This document shows, in pieces, positions 25,355 to 33,048 of a stretch of 64,000 nt of DNA; position 1 is the first letter of the stretch; every line of letters begins with the position of its first letter. The notes beneath the pieces are model-generated. The model searched no databases. It saw nothing but the letters and a program-made list of their open reading frames with translations, and was not told the DNA's origin. The stretch is from Croceibacterium_B sp963783195. Lineage in GTDB: Bacteria > Pseudomonadota > Alphaproteobacteria > Sphingomonadales > Sphingomonadaceae. The translations under genes were made by a program, and so were the position numbers. The stretch lies in contig CAWAMV010000004.1 of assembly GCA_963783195.1 (NCBI GenBank), positions 558,001-622,000 of the forward strand. Reading direction: 5' to 3'.

Positions 25355-25453
25355 GTGATGCTCGACCCGCCTCCCTCCACCACCCGCAAGATTATGATGG
25401 CGATTGCTGCAGTGGCCGCCGTCGTAGGCCTGGCCGTTGCTTTGACCTTCTGA
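25355..25453 (+). CDS. 32-residue single-helix membrane peptide
   Basis: A short frame starting at GTG 25355 (or ATG 25358) has AGAGGAG (25338-25344) just upstream. It encodes a basic N-terminus (PPPSTTRKIMM) and a hydrophobic helix (AIAAVAAVVGLAVALTF) that ends at the stop. It follows the RHH gene by 6 bases, so it would be the third gene of the SPFH operon. The good ribosome binding site and the amphipathic-to-hydrophobic layout support it, but the length makes it uncertain. Confidence 0.45.
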   Translation: MMLDPPPSTTRKIMMAIAAVAAVVGLAVALTF

Positions 25454-25506
25454 CAGCAGCGGCAAGGCTTAAGTGGTCGTTTACCATTCTGCGCTACGCC
25501 GCAGGC

Positions 25507-26490
25507 ATGGAAAACCAGTTTCAGGTCCCGCTTCACCGGCCCTCGCTGCTCCTGATCGGCGTGATCGCGGCCATAGCCGTGGCCGCGATTCCGTTCGGGG
25601 CGCTGATGGCGCAGGGCCGCCCGGCGCAATTCACCGTGGTCGAGAGCGGCCGCGGCTTCGAACGGTTGCAGGACGCGGTGAACGCCATCGGCAACGGGCG
25701 CGGCACCATTGCCATCGCGCCGGGCCGCATCGCCCAGTGCGCGGTGCAGGAAGCGGGCGAGGTGTCCTACCTCGCGACCGAGCCGGGCTCCGCGGTGTTC
25801 GACGGCGTGGCCTGCGAAGGCAAGGCGGCACTGGTCCTGCGCGGCAAGTCGGCCGAGGTGGCCGGTCTCGTGTTCCAGAACATCAAGGTGCCGGACTACA
25901 ACGGCGCGGGCATTCGCCTCGAACAGGGCAACCTGACCGTGGCGCAGTCGTGGTTCCGCGACAGCCAGGAAGGGATCCTGACCAATTCGGACCCCGGCGG
26001 CGTGCTGGTGGTCGACCGCTCGACCTTCAGCCGGCTGGGCAATTGCGACGATCCGGGCGGTTGCGCGCACTCGATCTACACCGGCACCTATGGCCAGGTG
26101 CGGATCACCCGCAGCAGGTTCGAGGAAGGCAGCGGCGGGCATTACGTAAAGAGCCGCGCGAAGCGGGTCGACGTCGCCAGCTCCAGCTTCGACGATGCCC
26201 ACGGGCGCGGCACCAACTACATGATCGACCTGCCCAACGGCGCGGTCGGCCAGATCAGCAACAACTGGTTCGTTCAGGGACGCGACAAGGAGAACTACTC
26301 CGCGTTCATCGCCGTCGCTGCCGAAGGGCGCGAGCAGACCAGCGCGGGCCTCGCGATCCTGGGCAACAATGCGCGGCTCGCCCCCGGCATCAGCCGCAAC
26401 ACGGCCTTCGTGGCCGACTGGTCGGGCGATCCGTTGAGCCTGGGCGACAACGCCCTGGGCCCCGGTCTCAAGGTCTACGAACAGCGCTGA
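25507..26490 (+). CDS. membrane-anchored right-handed beta-helix protein
   Basis: This 327-residue protein starts at ATG 25507. It has a polar N-terminus, one hydrophobic helix (LLLIGVIAAIAVAAIPFGAL, residues about 15-34) and then a periplasmic or exported right-handed parallel beta-helix. Coil repeats are seen in FERLQDAVNAIGNGRGTIAI, VAGLVFQNIKVPDYNGAGIR, VDRSTFSRLG and VDVASSSFDDAHG. The Cys pair in NCDDPGGCAH may form a disulfide. The fold is shared with pectate lyases, but no catalytic set is evident, so a carbohydrate-binding or structural role is possible. It may be a separate transcription unit from the SPFH operon. Confidence 0.75.
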   Translation: MENQFQVPLHRPSLLLIGVIAAIAVAAIPFGALMAQGRPAQFTVVESGRGFERLQDAVNAIGNGRGTIAIAPGRIAQCAVQEAGEVSYLATEPGSAVFDGVACEGKAALVLRGKSAEVAGLVFQNIKVPDYNGAGIRLEQGNLTVAQSWFRDSQEGILTNSDPGGVLVVDRSTFSRLGNCDDPGGCAHSIYTGTYGQVRITRSRFEEGSGGHYVKSRAKRVDVASSSFDDAHGRGTNYMIDLPNGAVGQISNNWFVQGRDKENYSAFIAVAAEGREQTSAGLAILGNNARLAPGISRNTAFVADWSGDPLSLGDNALGPGLKVYEQR

Positions 26491-26542
26491 GCCGGAACGC
26501 CGCGCCCGCCAGCCGGTTTATCCGGAAAGGAGGACGCAAGCG

Positions 26543-26806
26543 ATGGCAGGCGGCTGGACCCGCGACGGTGCGGTGCAGGACCAGATCGACGATACCGTGA
26601 ACGATGCCGTTTCGGCCGCGCGCATGCGTATGCCGCGGGGCGAAAGCGCGACCCACTGCGACGAATGCGGCGAACCGATCCCGGAGGGGCGGCGCAAGGC
26701 CGTGCCGGGCGTTCGCACCTGCGTGGCCTGCCAGTCGGGCCGCGACAAGACCATCGTTCATTCGACCATCAACCGCCGCGGCAGCAAGGACAGCCAGCTG
26801 CGCTAG
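26543..26806 (+). CDS. DksA/TraR-family C4 zinc finger protein
   Basis: This 87-residue protein has the four-cysteine finger HCDECGEPIPEGRRKAVPG followed by RTCVACQ, as in the short DksA/TraR proteins (YbiI type). The long coiled-coil that DksA inserts into the RNA polymerase secondary channel is replaced here by a short N-terminal helix (DGAVQDQIDDTVNDAVSAA). A strong AAAGGAGG lies 9 bases before the ATG. A transcriptional role like that of TraR is possible but not shown. The gene converges on the GNAT gene with a 4-base gap. Confidence 0.85.
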   Translation: MAGGWTRDGAVQDQIDDTVNDAVSAARMRMPRGESATHCDECGEPIPEGRRKAVPGVRTCVACQSGRDKTIVHSTINRRGSKDSQLR

Positions 26807-26810
26807 GCGG

Positions 26811-27311
26811 TCAGCCGAAGGCTCTGGAATATTCGACCGTGCCAACCGGCGCTCCGCCGCGGAGCACCAGCCTCTGGAAATATTCGGGTGGCGGACCGGG
26901 ATACCTGAGGGCGGGATCATGGACGAACCCGAAGCGCTCGTAGAAAGCAGGCTCACCCAGGACAACGCAACCCCCTGCTCCGCACGCCTTCAGCCGCGCG
27001 AGACCTTCGCCGATCAATGCGGTCCCGATTCCCTGCCCCTGCCGGTCCGGGATAGTCGCGACAGGCCCCAGTCCGAACCAGTTGGCCGATCCGTCGGATA
27101 TGGCGACCGGCGAAAAGACCACGTGTCCCACGGGCGCACCCGCCACTTCCGCCACGAGCGACAGGCTCAGCTCTCCGCAATCGCGCAACTTCGCCGGAAT
27201 TGCGCCTTCGGTTCCATTGGTATGCTCGGCCTCGTGAAACGCCGCATAGGTCAGATCCGCAATTGCCCGCGCGTCGGCCGGACGTTCATCGCGAATTGTC
27301 CAGGCCGTCAC
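26811..27311 (-). CDS. GNAT family N-acetyltransferase
   Basis: This 166-residue acetyltransferase has the GNAT fold. The acetyl-CoA loop is DRQGQGIGTALIGEGL (motif A, Q/R-x-x-G-x-G/A). Upstream strands include VAGAPVGHVVFSPVAI, and the C-terminal part is GAGGCVVLGEPAFYERFGF, the ending typical of YhbS-like members. The substrate is unknown. The start is a GTG that overlaps the ribA stop (GTGA), so it is the last gene of an xth-ribA-GNAT operon. Confidence 0.88.
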   Translation of the reverse strand: MTAWTIRDERPADARAIADLTYAAFHEAEHTNGTEGAIPAKLRDCGELSLSLVAEVAGAPVGHVVFSPVAISDGSANWFGLGPVATIPDRQGQGIGTALIGEGLARLKACGAGGCVVLGEPAFYERFGFVHDPALRYPGPPPEYFQRLVLRGGAPVGTVEYSRAFG

Positions 27312-28372
27312 AGCAGATGCCCGGCCGCGTCGCGCTTGGTGGCGAGATAGCGGCTGTTGTGCGGGTTCTCGCCCAGCGCGTGGGGCACGCGCTCGGCAAC
27401 CGTCACGCCAGAGGCCTCCATCGCTTCGACCTTGGCCGGGTTGTTGGTCAGCAGCCGAATTTCGCGCACGCCGAGCAGGTTGAGCATCCGGGCCGCCACC
27501 GGGAAGTCGCGCGCTTCCTCGGGCAGGCCCAGCCGGCGGTTTGCCTCCAGCGTGTCGAACCCCAGGTCCTGCAGTCGATAGGCGCGCAGCTTGTTGATCA
27601 GGCCGATGCCGCGCCCTTCCTGCCGCATGTACAGCAGCACGCCCCAGCCGCCTGCGTCCGCCTCGCGCGCCATTGCCGCGAGCGCGCCGTCAAGCTGCGG
27701 GCCGCAATCGCACTTGAGGCTGCCGAGCACGTCGCCGGTCAGGCACTCCGAATGGAGGCGAACCAGCGGCAGGCGCTCGGCCGATTGTCGCCCGATGACG
27801 AGCGCGACGTGCTCGCGCAGGTCCTCCGGGCTGCGGAAGGCAACGATCTCTGCTTCTTCGCCCGCGGCGACGGGGAGACGAGCGCGCGTCGCGATGCGTA
27901 GCGCCGAGGTGTCGCGCCAGGCGGCAACGTCGGCGGGTTCGACCAAGACGGCCTCGCGCGCGGGAGCGGGGTCGACGAGGAAGGCCGGCAGGATTCCCGC
28001 CAGCACCGCCAGCTCCATCGCCGCCTCCGCCTCGGCCATCCAGGGCAACGCCTCAGCGCGAAACGGTCCCTTGAGCGGTGCTTCGAGGTCCAGCGCCGGG
28101 TCGGCGATTGGCCGTGCGGCGGCAAGGTCGAGCGGCTCGGCGGCGCGGATCAGGACGGGGCTGTGCGCGTCTGCCGCCTCGCGCTGGTTGGTCAGCCGCA
28201 GGGTGGCCGCGCGCGCGGCGGAAATCAGCGCCAGGTTGGATTTCGCCTCGCCCCCCGTGGCCGTCTCGACCGGCAGTAATTTCGGCGCTCCGCCGATCGC
28301 CAGCGGCCAGCCGTGGCGCAGCGCGTCGATCGCCTGCGCCGCGCGGCGGGCGGGGGAGCGGGTCTCGCTCAG
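27308..28372 (-). CDS. ribA: GTP cyclohydrolase II, long alphaproteobacterial form
   Basis: This enzyme opens the imidazole ring of GTP, the first step of riboflavin synthesis. The C-terminal half has the zinc cysteines in SECLTGDVLGSLKCDCG, the catalytic YMRQEGRGIGLINKLRAY and the ending ALGENPHNSRYLATKRD. The first about 170 residues form an extension without the residues of a DHBP synthase. The start is a problem: the natural position gives LSETRSPARRAAQAIDALRHGW with CTG at 28372, overlapping the xth stop as CTGA. The next in-frame usual start is GTG 28543, far inside xth. I take the CTG position (354 residues); in relatives this is likely ATGA. Confidence 0.88.
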   Translation of the reverse strand: MSETRSPARRAAQAIDALRHGWPLAIGGAPKLLPVETATGGEAKSNLALISAARAATLRLTNQREAADAHSPVLIRAAEPLDLAAARPIADPALDLEAPLKGPFRAEALPWMAEAEAAMELAVLAGILPAFLVDPAPAREAVLVEPADVAAWRDTSALRIATRARLPVAAGEEAEIVAFRSPEDLREHVALVIGRQSAERLPLVRLHSECLTGDVLGSLKCDCGPQLDGALAAMAREADAGGWGVLLYMRQEGRGIGLINKLRAYRLQDLGFDTLEANRRLGLPEEARDFPVAARMLNLLGVREIRLLTNNPAKVEAMEASGVTVAERVPHALGENPHNSRYLATKRDAAGHLL

Positions 28373-29160
28373 AGGTCGAGTTCCGTCACGACGGGCACGT
28401 GGTCGCTCGGCTGTTCCCAGCGGCGGGTTTCCTCGACGAAGCGATAACTGCGCGCCTGCGACACCAGTTCGGGGCTCGCCCAGATATGATCGAGCCGCCG
28501 CCCCTGGTCCTTCTGCCGCCAGTAGCTGCGATAGGACCACCACGAATAATTGCGTTCCGGCGCCGGGATGAACGTGCGCCCGAGATCGCCCCAGCCATGG
28601 GCTTGCTGAAAGCGGCCGAGGGTCTCGACCTCGAGCGGCGTGTGGCTGACGACCTTGAGCAGCGCCTTGTGGTCATAGACGTCGCATTCGAGCGGGGCGA
28701 CGTTGAAGTCGCCGACGATCAGCGTGGGCCGGTCGAGCGCCTCGGCCCAGCGGGTCATGCGTTCGAAAAAGTCCAGCTTCTGCCCGAACTTTGGATTGAC
28801 CTCGCGGTCGGGCACGTCGCCCCCGGCGGGGATGTAGACGTTCTCCAGCACCAGTCCCTTGCCGGCCCCATGCAATTCCACGCCCACGTGACGCGCCTCT
28901 CCGTTGTCCTGCCAGTCGTGGCGGCTGATCTCGGTGAACGGCACGCGGCTGACGGTGGCGACGCCGTGGTAGCCCTTCTGTCCGTGCACCGCCTGGTGGA
29001 CGTAGCCGAGATCGGCCAGAGCCTTTGCGGGAAACTGCTCCTCGCGGCACTTGATCTCCTGCAGGCACAGCACGTCGGGCGCATCCTGGGTGAGGAAGCG
29101 CGCGACCTGGTCGATGCGCAGGCGGACCGAGTTGATGTTCCAGCTGGCGATTGAAAGCAT
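28369..29160 (-). CDS. xth: exodeoxyribonuclease III
   Basis: This 263-residue AP endonuclease and 3'-5' exonuclease of the EEP superfamily repairs abasic sites. The start ATG 29160 gives the normal beginning MLSIASWNINSVRLR. Metal and catalytic residues are in CLQEIKC (Glu), LIVGDFNVAP (Asp and Asn), and the C-terminal RLDHIWAS and QPSDHVPVV (Asp-His pair). The length is typical. It is the first gene of an operon with ribA and the GNAT gene. Confidence 0.95.
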   Translation of the reverse strand: MLSIASWNINSVRLRIDQVARFLTQDAPDVLCLQEIKCREEQFPAKALADLGYVHQAVHGQKGYHGVATVSRVPFTEISRHDWQDNGEARHVGVELHGAGKGLVLENVYIPAGGDVPDREVNPKFGQKLDFFERMTRWAEALDRPTLIVGDFNVAPLECDVYDHKALLKVVSHTPLEVETLGRFQQAHGWGDLGRTFIPAPERNYSWWSYRSYWRQKDQGRRLDHIWASPELVSQARSYRFVEETRRWEQPSDHVPVVTELDL

Positions 29161-29680
29161 GGCAGCCCGATTAGGGAGCATCAGCCAGTGCGGCAAGGCG
29201 CTCATGTTGGGAGTCTGCCCCTCCGCGCGAGGCATCCTCGGTGCTATTCCCTTCGCTTCGCTGCGGGGCACCTGCGGGCGGCCGGTCGGCCTTTCGGTCC
29301 GCCGGTTGCGAACCGAGCCAGCGCGCTACTGCGACCTCACGAGGGCGCTCGGCTCGCGACGAGCGAGCCGCAAGCGCGAACGCGCGCCCGCAGTGGGGCC
29401 GCAGCGCAGCGGAGGCCGTCTAGCGAGGACGAACCCGCGGATGCGGGTTCAAAATCAAGAAAACAACGAAAAACCCCCGCCGCGGGGGCATTGCGGCGGG
29501 GGTTTCGTCTTGAGCGTTCGTCACGCTTAACAGGTCGACGCCATTTCGAGGCCAGGGCAACAGGGGGGAAACCCGCCTCCGCCGACTTGTTATCCTTTAA
29601 TTACGATTGCGAGGCTTGCTGCGCAATGAATGGAGCCTGGCAATTTGTCGCAAGGAGCGGGCAAATTTCCGCCCAGCCGT
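29161..29680. other. 520-base non-coding stretch with several hairpins
   Basis: No supported gene lies here. The segment 29241-29450 is very GC-rich and strongly folded. It includes CGGCTCGC-GACGA-GCGAGCCG near 29350 and the perfect hairpin GAACCCGC (29431-29438) / GCGGGTTC (29443-29450). A separate terminator hairpin is at 29471-29505. The ending GCGGGTTCAAAATC recalls a tRNA T-arm, but no acceptor or anticodon stem can be built around it. It could be a repeated intergenic element or a structured RNA; nothing else is visible. Confidence 0.5.
29471..29505 (-). terminator. rho-independent terminator downstream of lolA
   Basis: The perfect arms AAACCCCCGCCG (29471-29482) and CGGCGGGGGTTT (29494-29505) are separated by an 11-base loop. 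Reading the minus strand, the hairpin is followed by TTTTTCGTTGTTTTC, a good T-rich tract. It lies about 176 bases after the lolA stop. Confidence 0.8.
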
Positions 29681-30349
29681 TCACCCGGGGCGACGAGACG
29701 AACGGCGCGGATCGCGGAACTTGAACGCCGAGTCCGCCACCGACACGCCATAGCGCTGGTTGGAGAGGCGAACGGTGGTGCGCTGGTTCTGCGAATCGAG
29801 CTGGACCCAGCTCGACAGCTCCAGTCCGCCGGGGGCGGAGGCGCTCTTCACGAAGATCATCGTGATGACGCCGTACTCGGGCTTCTTGGGATCGCGGACC
29901 TCGATCGAATAGACGTCGGGATTGCCCGTCGGCACGAGCTTGCCGAACTTGCGAACGTCGCGATTGGGATCGAGCAGGGCGCCCAATGGCGAGTTGCTGA
30001 TGGGATAGCGCTGCACCTGGTTCACGTCGTAATCGACGAAGGTCAGCGCCTTGCCGTCCGACACGATCAGCATGTTCACGCCCTTGGCGTACTGGAAGCG
30101 GATCTTGCCCGGGCGCTTGAGCGTGAGTTCGCCGCGCACGGTCTGGCCGGAACGGTCGGTCTGGGTGAAGTCCGCCTTCATCGTCGAGATCCCGCGCAGG
30201 GCGGACACGACGCTGTCGAGCGTATCGGAATCGGCCGCCGCGGCGGGCGTTGCGGGCGCGAGAATCGCGCCGGCGGGCAGGGCAACGGCAAGGGCGCCGG
30301 CAAGTGCGGCGCTCCAGGGCTTACGAATGGATCTGCGCAAGTTTTTCAT
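29681..30349 (-). CDS. lolA: outer-membrane lipoprotein carrier protein LolA
   Basis: This 222-residue periplasmic chaperone carries lipoproteins from the LolCDE complex to the outer membrane. A signal peptide is visible (RKPWSAALAGALAVALPAGA, cleavage after about residue 38, PAAAA). The mature part has the LolA pattern ISTMKADFTQTDRSGQTVRG, LKRPGKIRFQYAKG, then VNMLIVSDGKALTFVD. The length fits the family. No LolB was seen. The gene follows rpmG after a hairpin. Confidence 0.92.
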   Translation of the reverse strand: MKNLRRSIRKPWSAALAGALAVALPAGAILAPATPAAAADSDTLDSVVSALRGISTMKADFTQTDRSGQTVRGELTLKRPGKIRFQYAKGVNMLIVSDGKALTFVDYDVNQVQRYPISNSPLGALLDPNRDVRKFGKLVPTGNPDVYSIEVRDPKKPEYGVITMIFVKSASAPGGLELSSWVQLDSQNQRTTVRLSNQRYGVSVADSAFKFRDPRRSSRRPG

Positions 30350-30373
30350 GCTCCCGAATTAGGTACGGGGCAT

Positions 30374-30410
30374 TGAACCGCCACTGAACCTGTCTGGTTC
30401 CGGCGGTTCA
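30374..30410 (-). terminator. long stem-loop between rpmG and lolA
   Basis: The arms TGAACCGCC (30374-30382) and GGCGGTTCA (30402-30410) enclose an inner stem GAACC-TGTCT-GGTTC. It begins 8 bases after the rpmG stop on the minus strand. There is no T-tract, so it may be a weak terminator or an RNA-protecting hairpin. Confidence 0.45.
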
Positions 30411-30417
30411 GCAAAGA

Positions 30418-30585
30418 TCACTTGATCTTGGCTTCCTTGAACTCGACGTGCTTCTTCGCAACCGGGTCGTACTTGCGGAAGACCATCTTCTCGGTCGTGT
30501 TGCGCGGGTTCTTCTTCGTAACGTAGAAGAAGCCGGTGTCGGCGGTCGAGTTGAGCCGGATCTTGATGGTTGCGGGCTTCGCCAT
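30418..30585 (-). CDS. rpmG: 50S ribosomal protein L33
   Basis: This 55-residue frame reads MAKPATIKIRLNSTADTGFF, continues with YVTKKNPRNTTEKM and ends VEFKEAKIK. This is the complete L33 of the Cys-free alphaproteobacterial type, which lacks the zinc ribbon. The protein is part of the large ribosomal subunit near the E site. The start ATG at 30585 and the length agree with relatives. It is a single gene between arfB and lolA. Confidence 0.95.
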   Translation of the reverse strand: MAKPATIKIRLNSTADTGFFYVTKKNPRNTTEKMVFRKYDPVAKKHVEFKEAKIK

Positions 30586-30712
30586 CGTTCAAATTCCCAA
30601 AAGTATCGTGGTGGGCCGCTGGAGCCCGAAAAACCAAGGGCGGCACGCATGGGCCGCCCATCCGGGCGCGCCATTGCGTCAGCGAGGGGTAAAAGTCAAG
30701 CGCAAGCGGGTG

Positions 30713-31132
30713 CTACCAGTCGACCTTGCCCCGGTCTACCTTGCCCCGGTTGGCCTTGACCGTGCCGCGCGCCTTCTTCGACTTTAGGCGCTGGGTCTTG
30801 CCCACGCGGTTGACGCGGGTCCTGGCGCGCTTCTTCGGCTCGACCAGCGCCGCCTCGATCATTTCGGTGAGCCGCTTGCGGGCATCGTCCCGATTCGCTT
30901 CCTGGGTGCGGAAGCTGCGCGCGGTGAGGATGATCTCGCCCTTGGCGGTCATCCGGCTGCCGGCGAGGTCCTTCAGGCGGTGGAAGACCGGCGGGCTGAG
31001 GCGCAGGGCGAACACGTCGAGCCGCAGCTGCACCGCGGTCGCCACCTTGTTGACGTTCTGCCCGCCCGGGCCGGAGGCGGCGATGAAGCTCTCCTCGGCA
31101 ATTTCCAACGCGCGGGCGACGGTGTCATCCAT
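30713..31132 (-). CDS. arfB: alternative ribosome-rescue factor / peptidyl-tRNA hydrolase ArfB
   Basis: This 139-residue protein of the RF-1 class has the catalytic GGQ in ASGPGGQNVNKVATAV, near residues 23-25, and a basic C-terminal tail (KKRARTRVNRVGKTQRLKSK) that would insert into the empty mRNA channel of stalled ribosomes. It hydrolyses peptidyl-tRNA on non-stop complexes. The start ATG 31132 (MDDTVARALEIAEES) overlaps the end of the pseudouridine synthase gene by 8 bases, so the two are cotranscribed. Confidence 0.93.
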   Translation of the reverse strand: MDDTVARALEIAEESFIAASGPGGQNVNKVATAVQLRLDVFALRLSPPVFHRLKDLAGSRMTAKGEIILTARSFRTQEANRDDARKRLTEMIEAALVEPKKRARTRVNRVGKTQRLKSKKARGTVKANRGKVDRGKVDW

Positions 31133-31778
31133 CGGAAAAACCGAGCGATATGAAGTCATCAGGCAGCGGCGCCGTCGCCGTGATCGGCGGCTTGCCCTCG
31201 CGCGGCACCTCGATCCCGGCGGCGTGGAGCATGGTCCGGGCGGCACCCTTGCCGTCGCCATAGACCGGGTCTCCCAGCAGCGGCAGGCCGATGCCGCTCG
31301 CCGCATGGACGCGAATCTGGTGCGTGCGCCCGGTCTCGGGGGTAAATTCCACGAGCGCGCAGCCGCCCGCTTCGGCGACCACGCGCCAGCGGGTGGTGGA
31401 CGGCTTGCCCTTTCGCGCCGGGATCATCCGCCAGCCCTTCTCCTCGCTGCTGATCTTGCTCAGCGCGAGGTAGACAGTGCCTTCGCTCTCGGCGGGCACT
31501 CCTGCGAGAATGCCGAGGTAACGCTTGCCGACGAGCCGTTCCTCGAACGCCCGGGCGAATCGTTTGAGCGCCTTGGGATTGCGCGCCAGCAGCAGGCAAC
31601 CCGAGGTGTCGGTGTCGATCCGGTGGACCGCGACCGGCGGGCGCTGGAAGCCAAGCTTCAGGTCGTCGAGATGGTCCTCGAGCGAGGCCCCGCCCGCGCG
31701 CGGGCGCTCGATCGGCAGGCCGCCCGGCTTGTCGATCACCAGCGCTTCGCCGTCTTCGTAAAGGATGGGAATTTCCAT
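31125..31778 (-). CDS. RluA-family pseudouridine synthase
   Basis: This 217-residue enzyme isomerises uridine to pseudouridine in rRNA or tRNA. It has the family motif VAVHRIDTDTSGCLLLAR with the catalytic Asp, preceded by ALVIDKPGGLPIERP and followed by TPETGRTHQIRVH. There is no S4 domain, so it is the short RluA/TruC-like type. The RNA target cannot be read from the sequence. It overlaps arfB by 8 bases. Confidence 0.93.
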   Translation of the reverse strand: MEIPILYEDGEALVIDKPGGLPIERPRAGGASLEDHLDDLKLGFQRPPVAVHRIDTDTSGCLLLARNPKALKRFARAFEERLVGKRYLGILAGVPAESEGTVYLALSKISSEEKGWRMIPARKGKPSTTRWRVVAEAGGCALVEFTPETGRTHQIRVHAASGIGLPLLGDPVYGDGKGAARTMLHAAGIEVPREGKPPITATAPLPDDFISLGFSDG

Positions 31779-31860
31779 GACGCCGCCCTAGCCCGTTCGT
31801 GGTCAGCCTGTCGAACCGCGAATTCGCCGGCTCCGTCGGCAGGCCCTGGGCGAACGGCGG

Positions 31861-33048
31861 CTAGGAGAGCGCCCCGGCAATCCGCCGCATGGCTTCTTCC
31901 AGCACGGCGTCGTCGGCCGCGAAGCTGATGCGGAAGCCGTCCTTGGCGCCGAAGGCGCTCGCCGCCACCACCGCCACGCCATGTTCGAGCAGGTGGAGCG
32001 CCAGCGCGTTGTCGTCCGCGAATCGGTCCATCAGCTCGCTGGCGTCCACGAAGACGTAGAACGCGCCGTCTGGCACCGGGCAGGAGAGGCCGGGGATCGC
32101 GTTGACCGCGCTCACCACCATGTCGCGCCGCGCGCGGAACCGCTCGCGCCAGTCGCCAAGGAACTCCTGCGGCCCCTCGAACGCGGCGACCGCGGCGGCC
32201 TGGCTGATCGAGGCGGGGTTGCCGCTGGTGTTCGACTGCAGCTTGCCCATCGCCGATATCAGCCACTGCGGCCCGGTCGCGACGCCGATGCGGAAGCCGG
32301 TCATCGCGTGGCTCTTGGAGACGCCGGAAACGGTGCAGATCCGCTCGGCGAGATCGGGGCAGAGGTTCGCCAGCGTGGCGTGCGGCGCGCCGGTGTAGAT
32401 CAGCGGGGCGTAGATGTCGTCCGACAGGACCAGCACCTGCGGATGATGCCGCAGCACCTCGCCGATTCCGCGCAGCATCTCGGGCGGATAGACCGCGCCG
32501 GTCGGGTTGCCCGGGCTGTTCAGCATCAGCCACTGGGTGCGGGGGCCGATGAGCGCCTCGACCTCGGACGGATCGAAGCGGAAATTGCGGCTGGCGCGGG
32601 TGCGCAGGGGCACGACCTTGCCGCCGCAGAAGCGCACCATTTGCGGGTAGCTGACCCACCAGGGACTGGGCACGATGACCTCGTCGCCCCCATATTCACT
32701 TGGGCTCAAGGTGGCGGCGAGCGCCTCGAAGATCGCCTGCTTGCCGCCCGCGCAGACGATGACGCGCGCCGGGTCGGTTTCGATCCGCAAGTCGCGTTCG
32801 AAGTGCAGCGCGGCGGCCTTGCGCAGCCGCGCGGTTCCCATCACCGGCGTATACTTCGTCTCCCCCGCGTCCAGCGCGGCCTTGGCCGCTGCGATGACGT
32901 GCGGCGGGGTGGCGAAGTCGGGCTCGCCGACCGAGAGCGAGATCACGTCCTTGCCCGCTTCGCGCAGTTCGGTCGCGCGGTCGGTCATCGCCGTGGTCGG
33001 CGAAGCCTCGATCCGCTGGATCGCCTGGCTGAGGTGAGGATGGCTCAT
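31861..33048 (-). CDS. class I PLP-dependent aminotransferase (aspartate aminotransferase type)
   Basis: This 395-residue enzyme of fold type I begins MSHPHLSQAIQRIEAS and contains ISLSVGEPDFATPPHV, the Asn/Pro motif LMLNSPGNPTGAVY and the lysine loop TVSGVSKSHAMTGFRIGV, in which the SKSHAM Lys would bind PLP. It resembles the bacterial I-gamma aspartate/prephenate aminotransferases. Substrates other than aspartate are possible. The ATG overlaps the stop of pabBC (ATGA), so the two are translationally coupled. Confidence 0.9.
   Translation of the reverse strand: MSHPHLSQAIQRIEASPTTAMTDRATELREAGKDVISLSVGEPDFATPPHVIAAAKAALDAGETKYTPVMGTARLRKAAALHFERDLRIETDPARVIVCAGGKQAIFEALAATLSPSEYGGDEVIVPSPWWVSYPQMVRFCGGKVVPLRTRASRNFRFDPSEVEALIGPRTQWLMLNSPGNPTGAVYPPEMLRGIGEVLRHHPQVLVLSDDIYAPLIYTGAPHATLANLCPDLAERICTVSGVSKSHAMTGFRIGVATGPQWLISAMGKLQSNTSGNPASISQAAAVAAFEGPQEFLGDWRERFRARRDMVVSAVNAIPGLSCPVPDGAFYVFVDASELMDRFADDNALALHLLEHGVAVVAASAFGAKDGFRISFAADDAVLEEAMRRIAGALS

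Noticed and set aside
29431..29456. tRNA-like T-arm (GCGGGTTCAAAATC)
   Set aside because: No acceptor, D-arm or anticodon stem can be formed around it; it is a simple hairpin.
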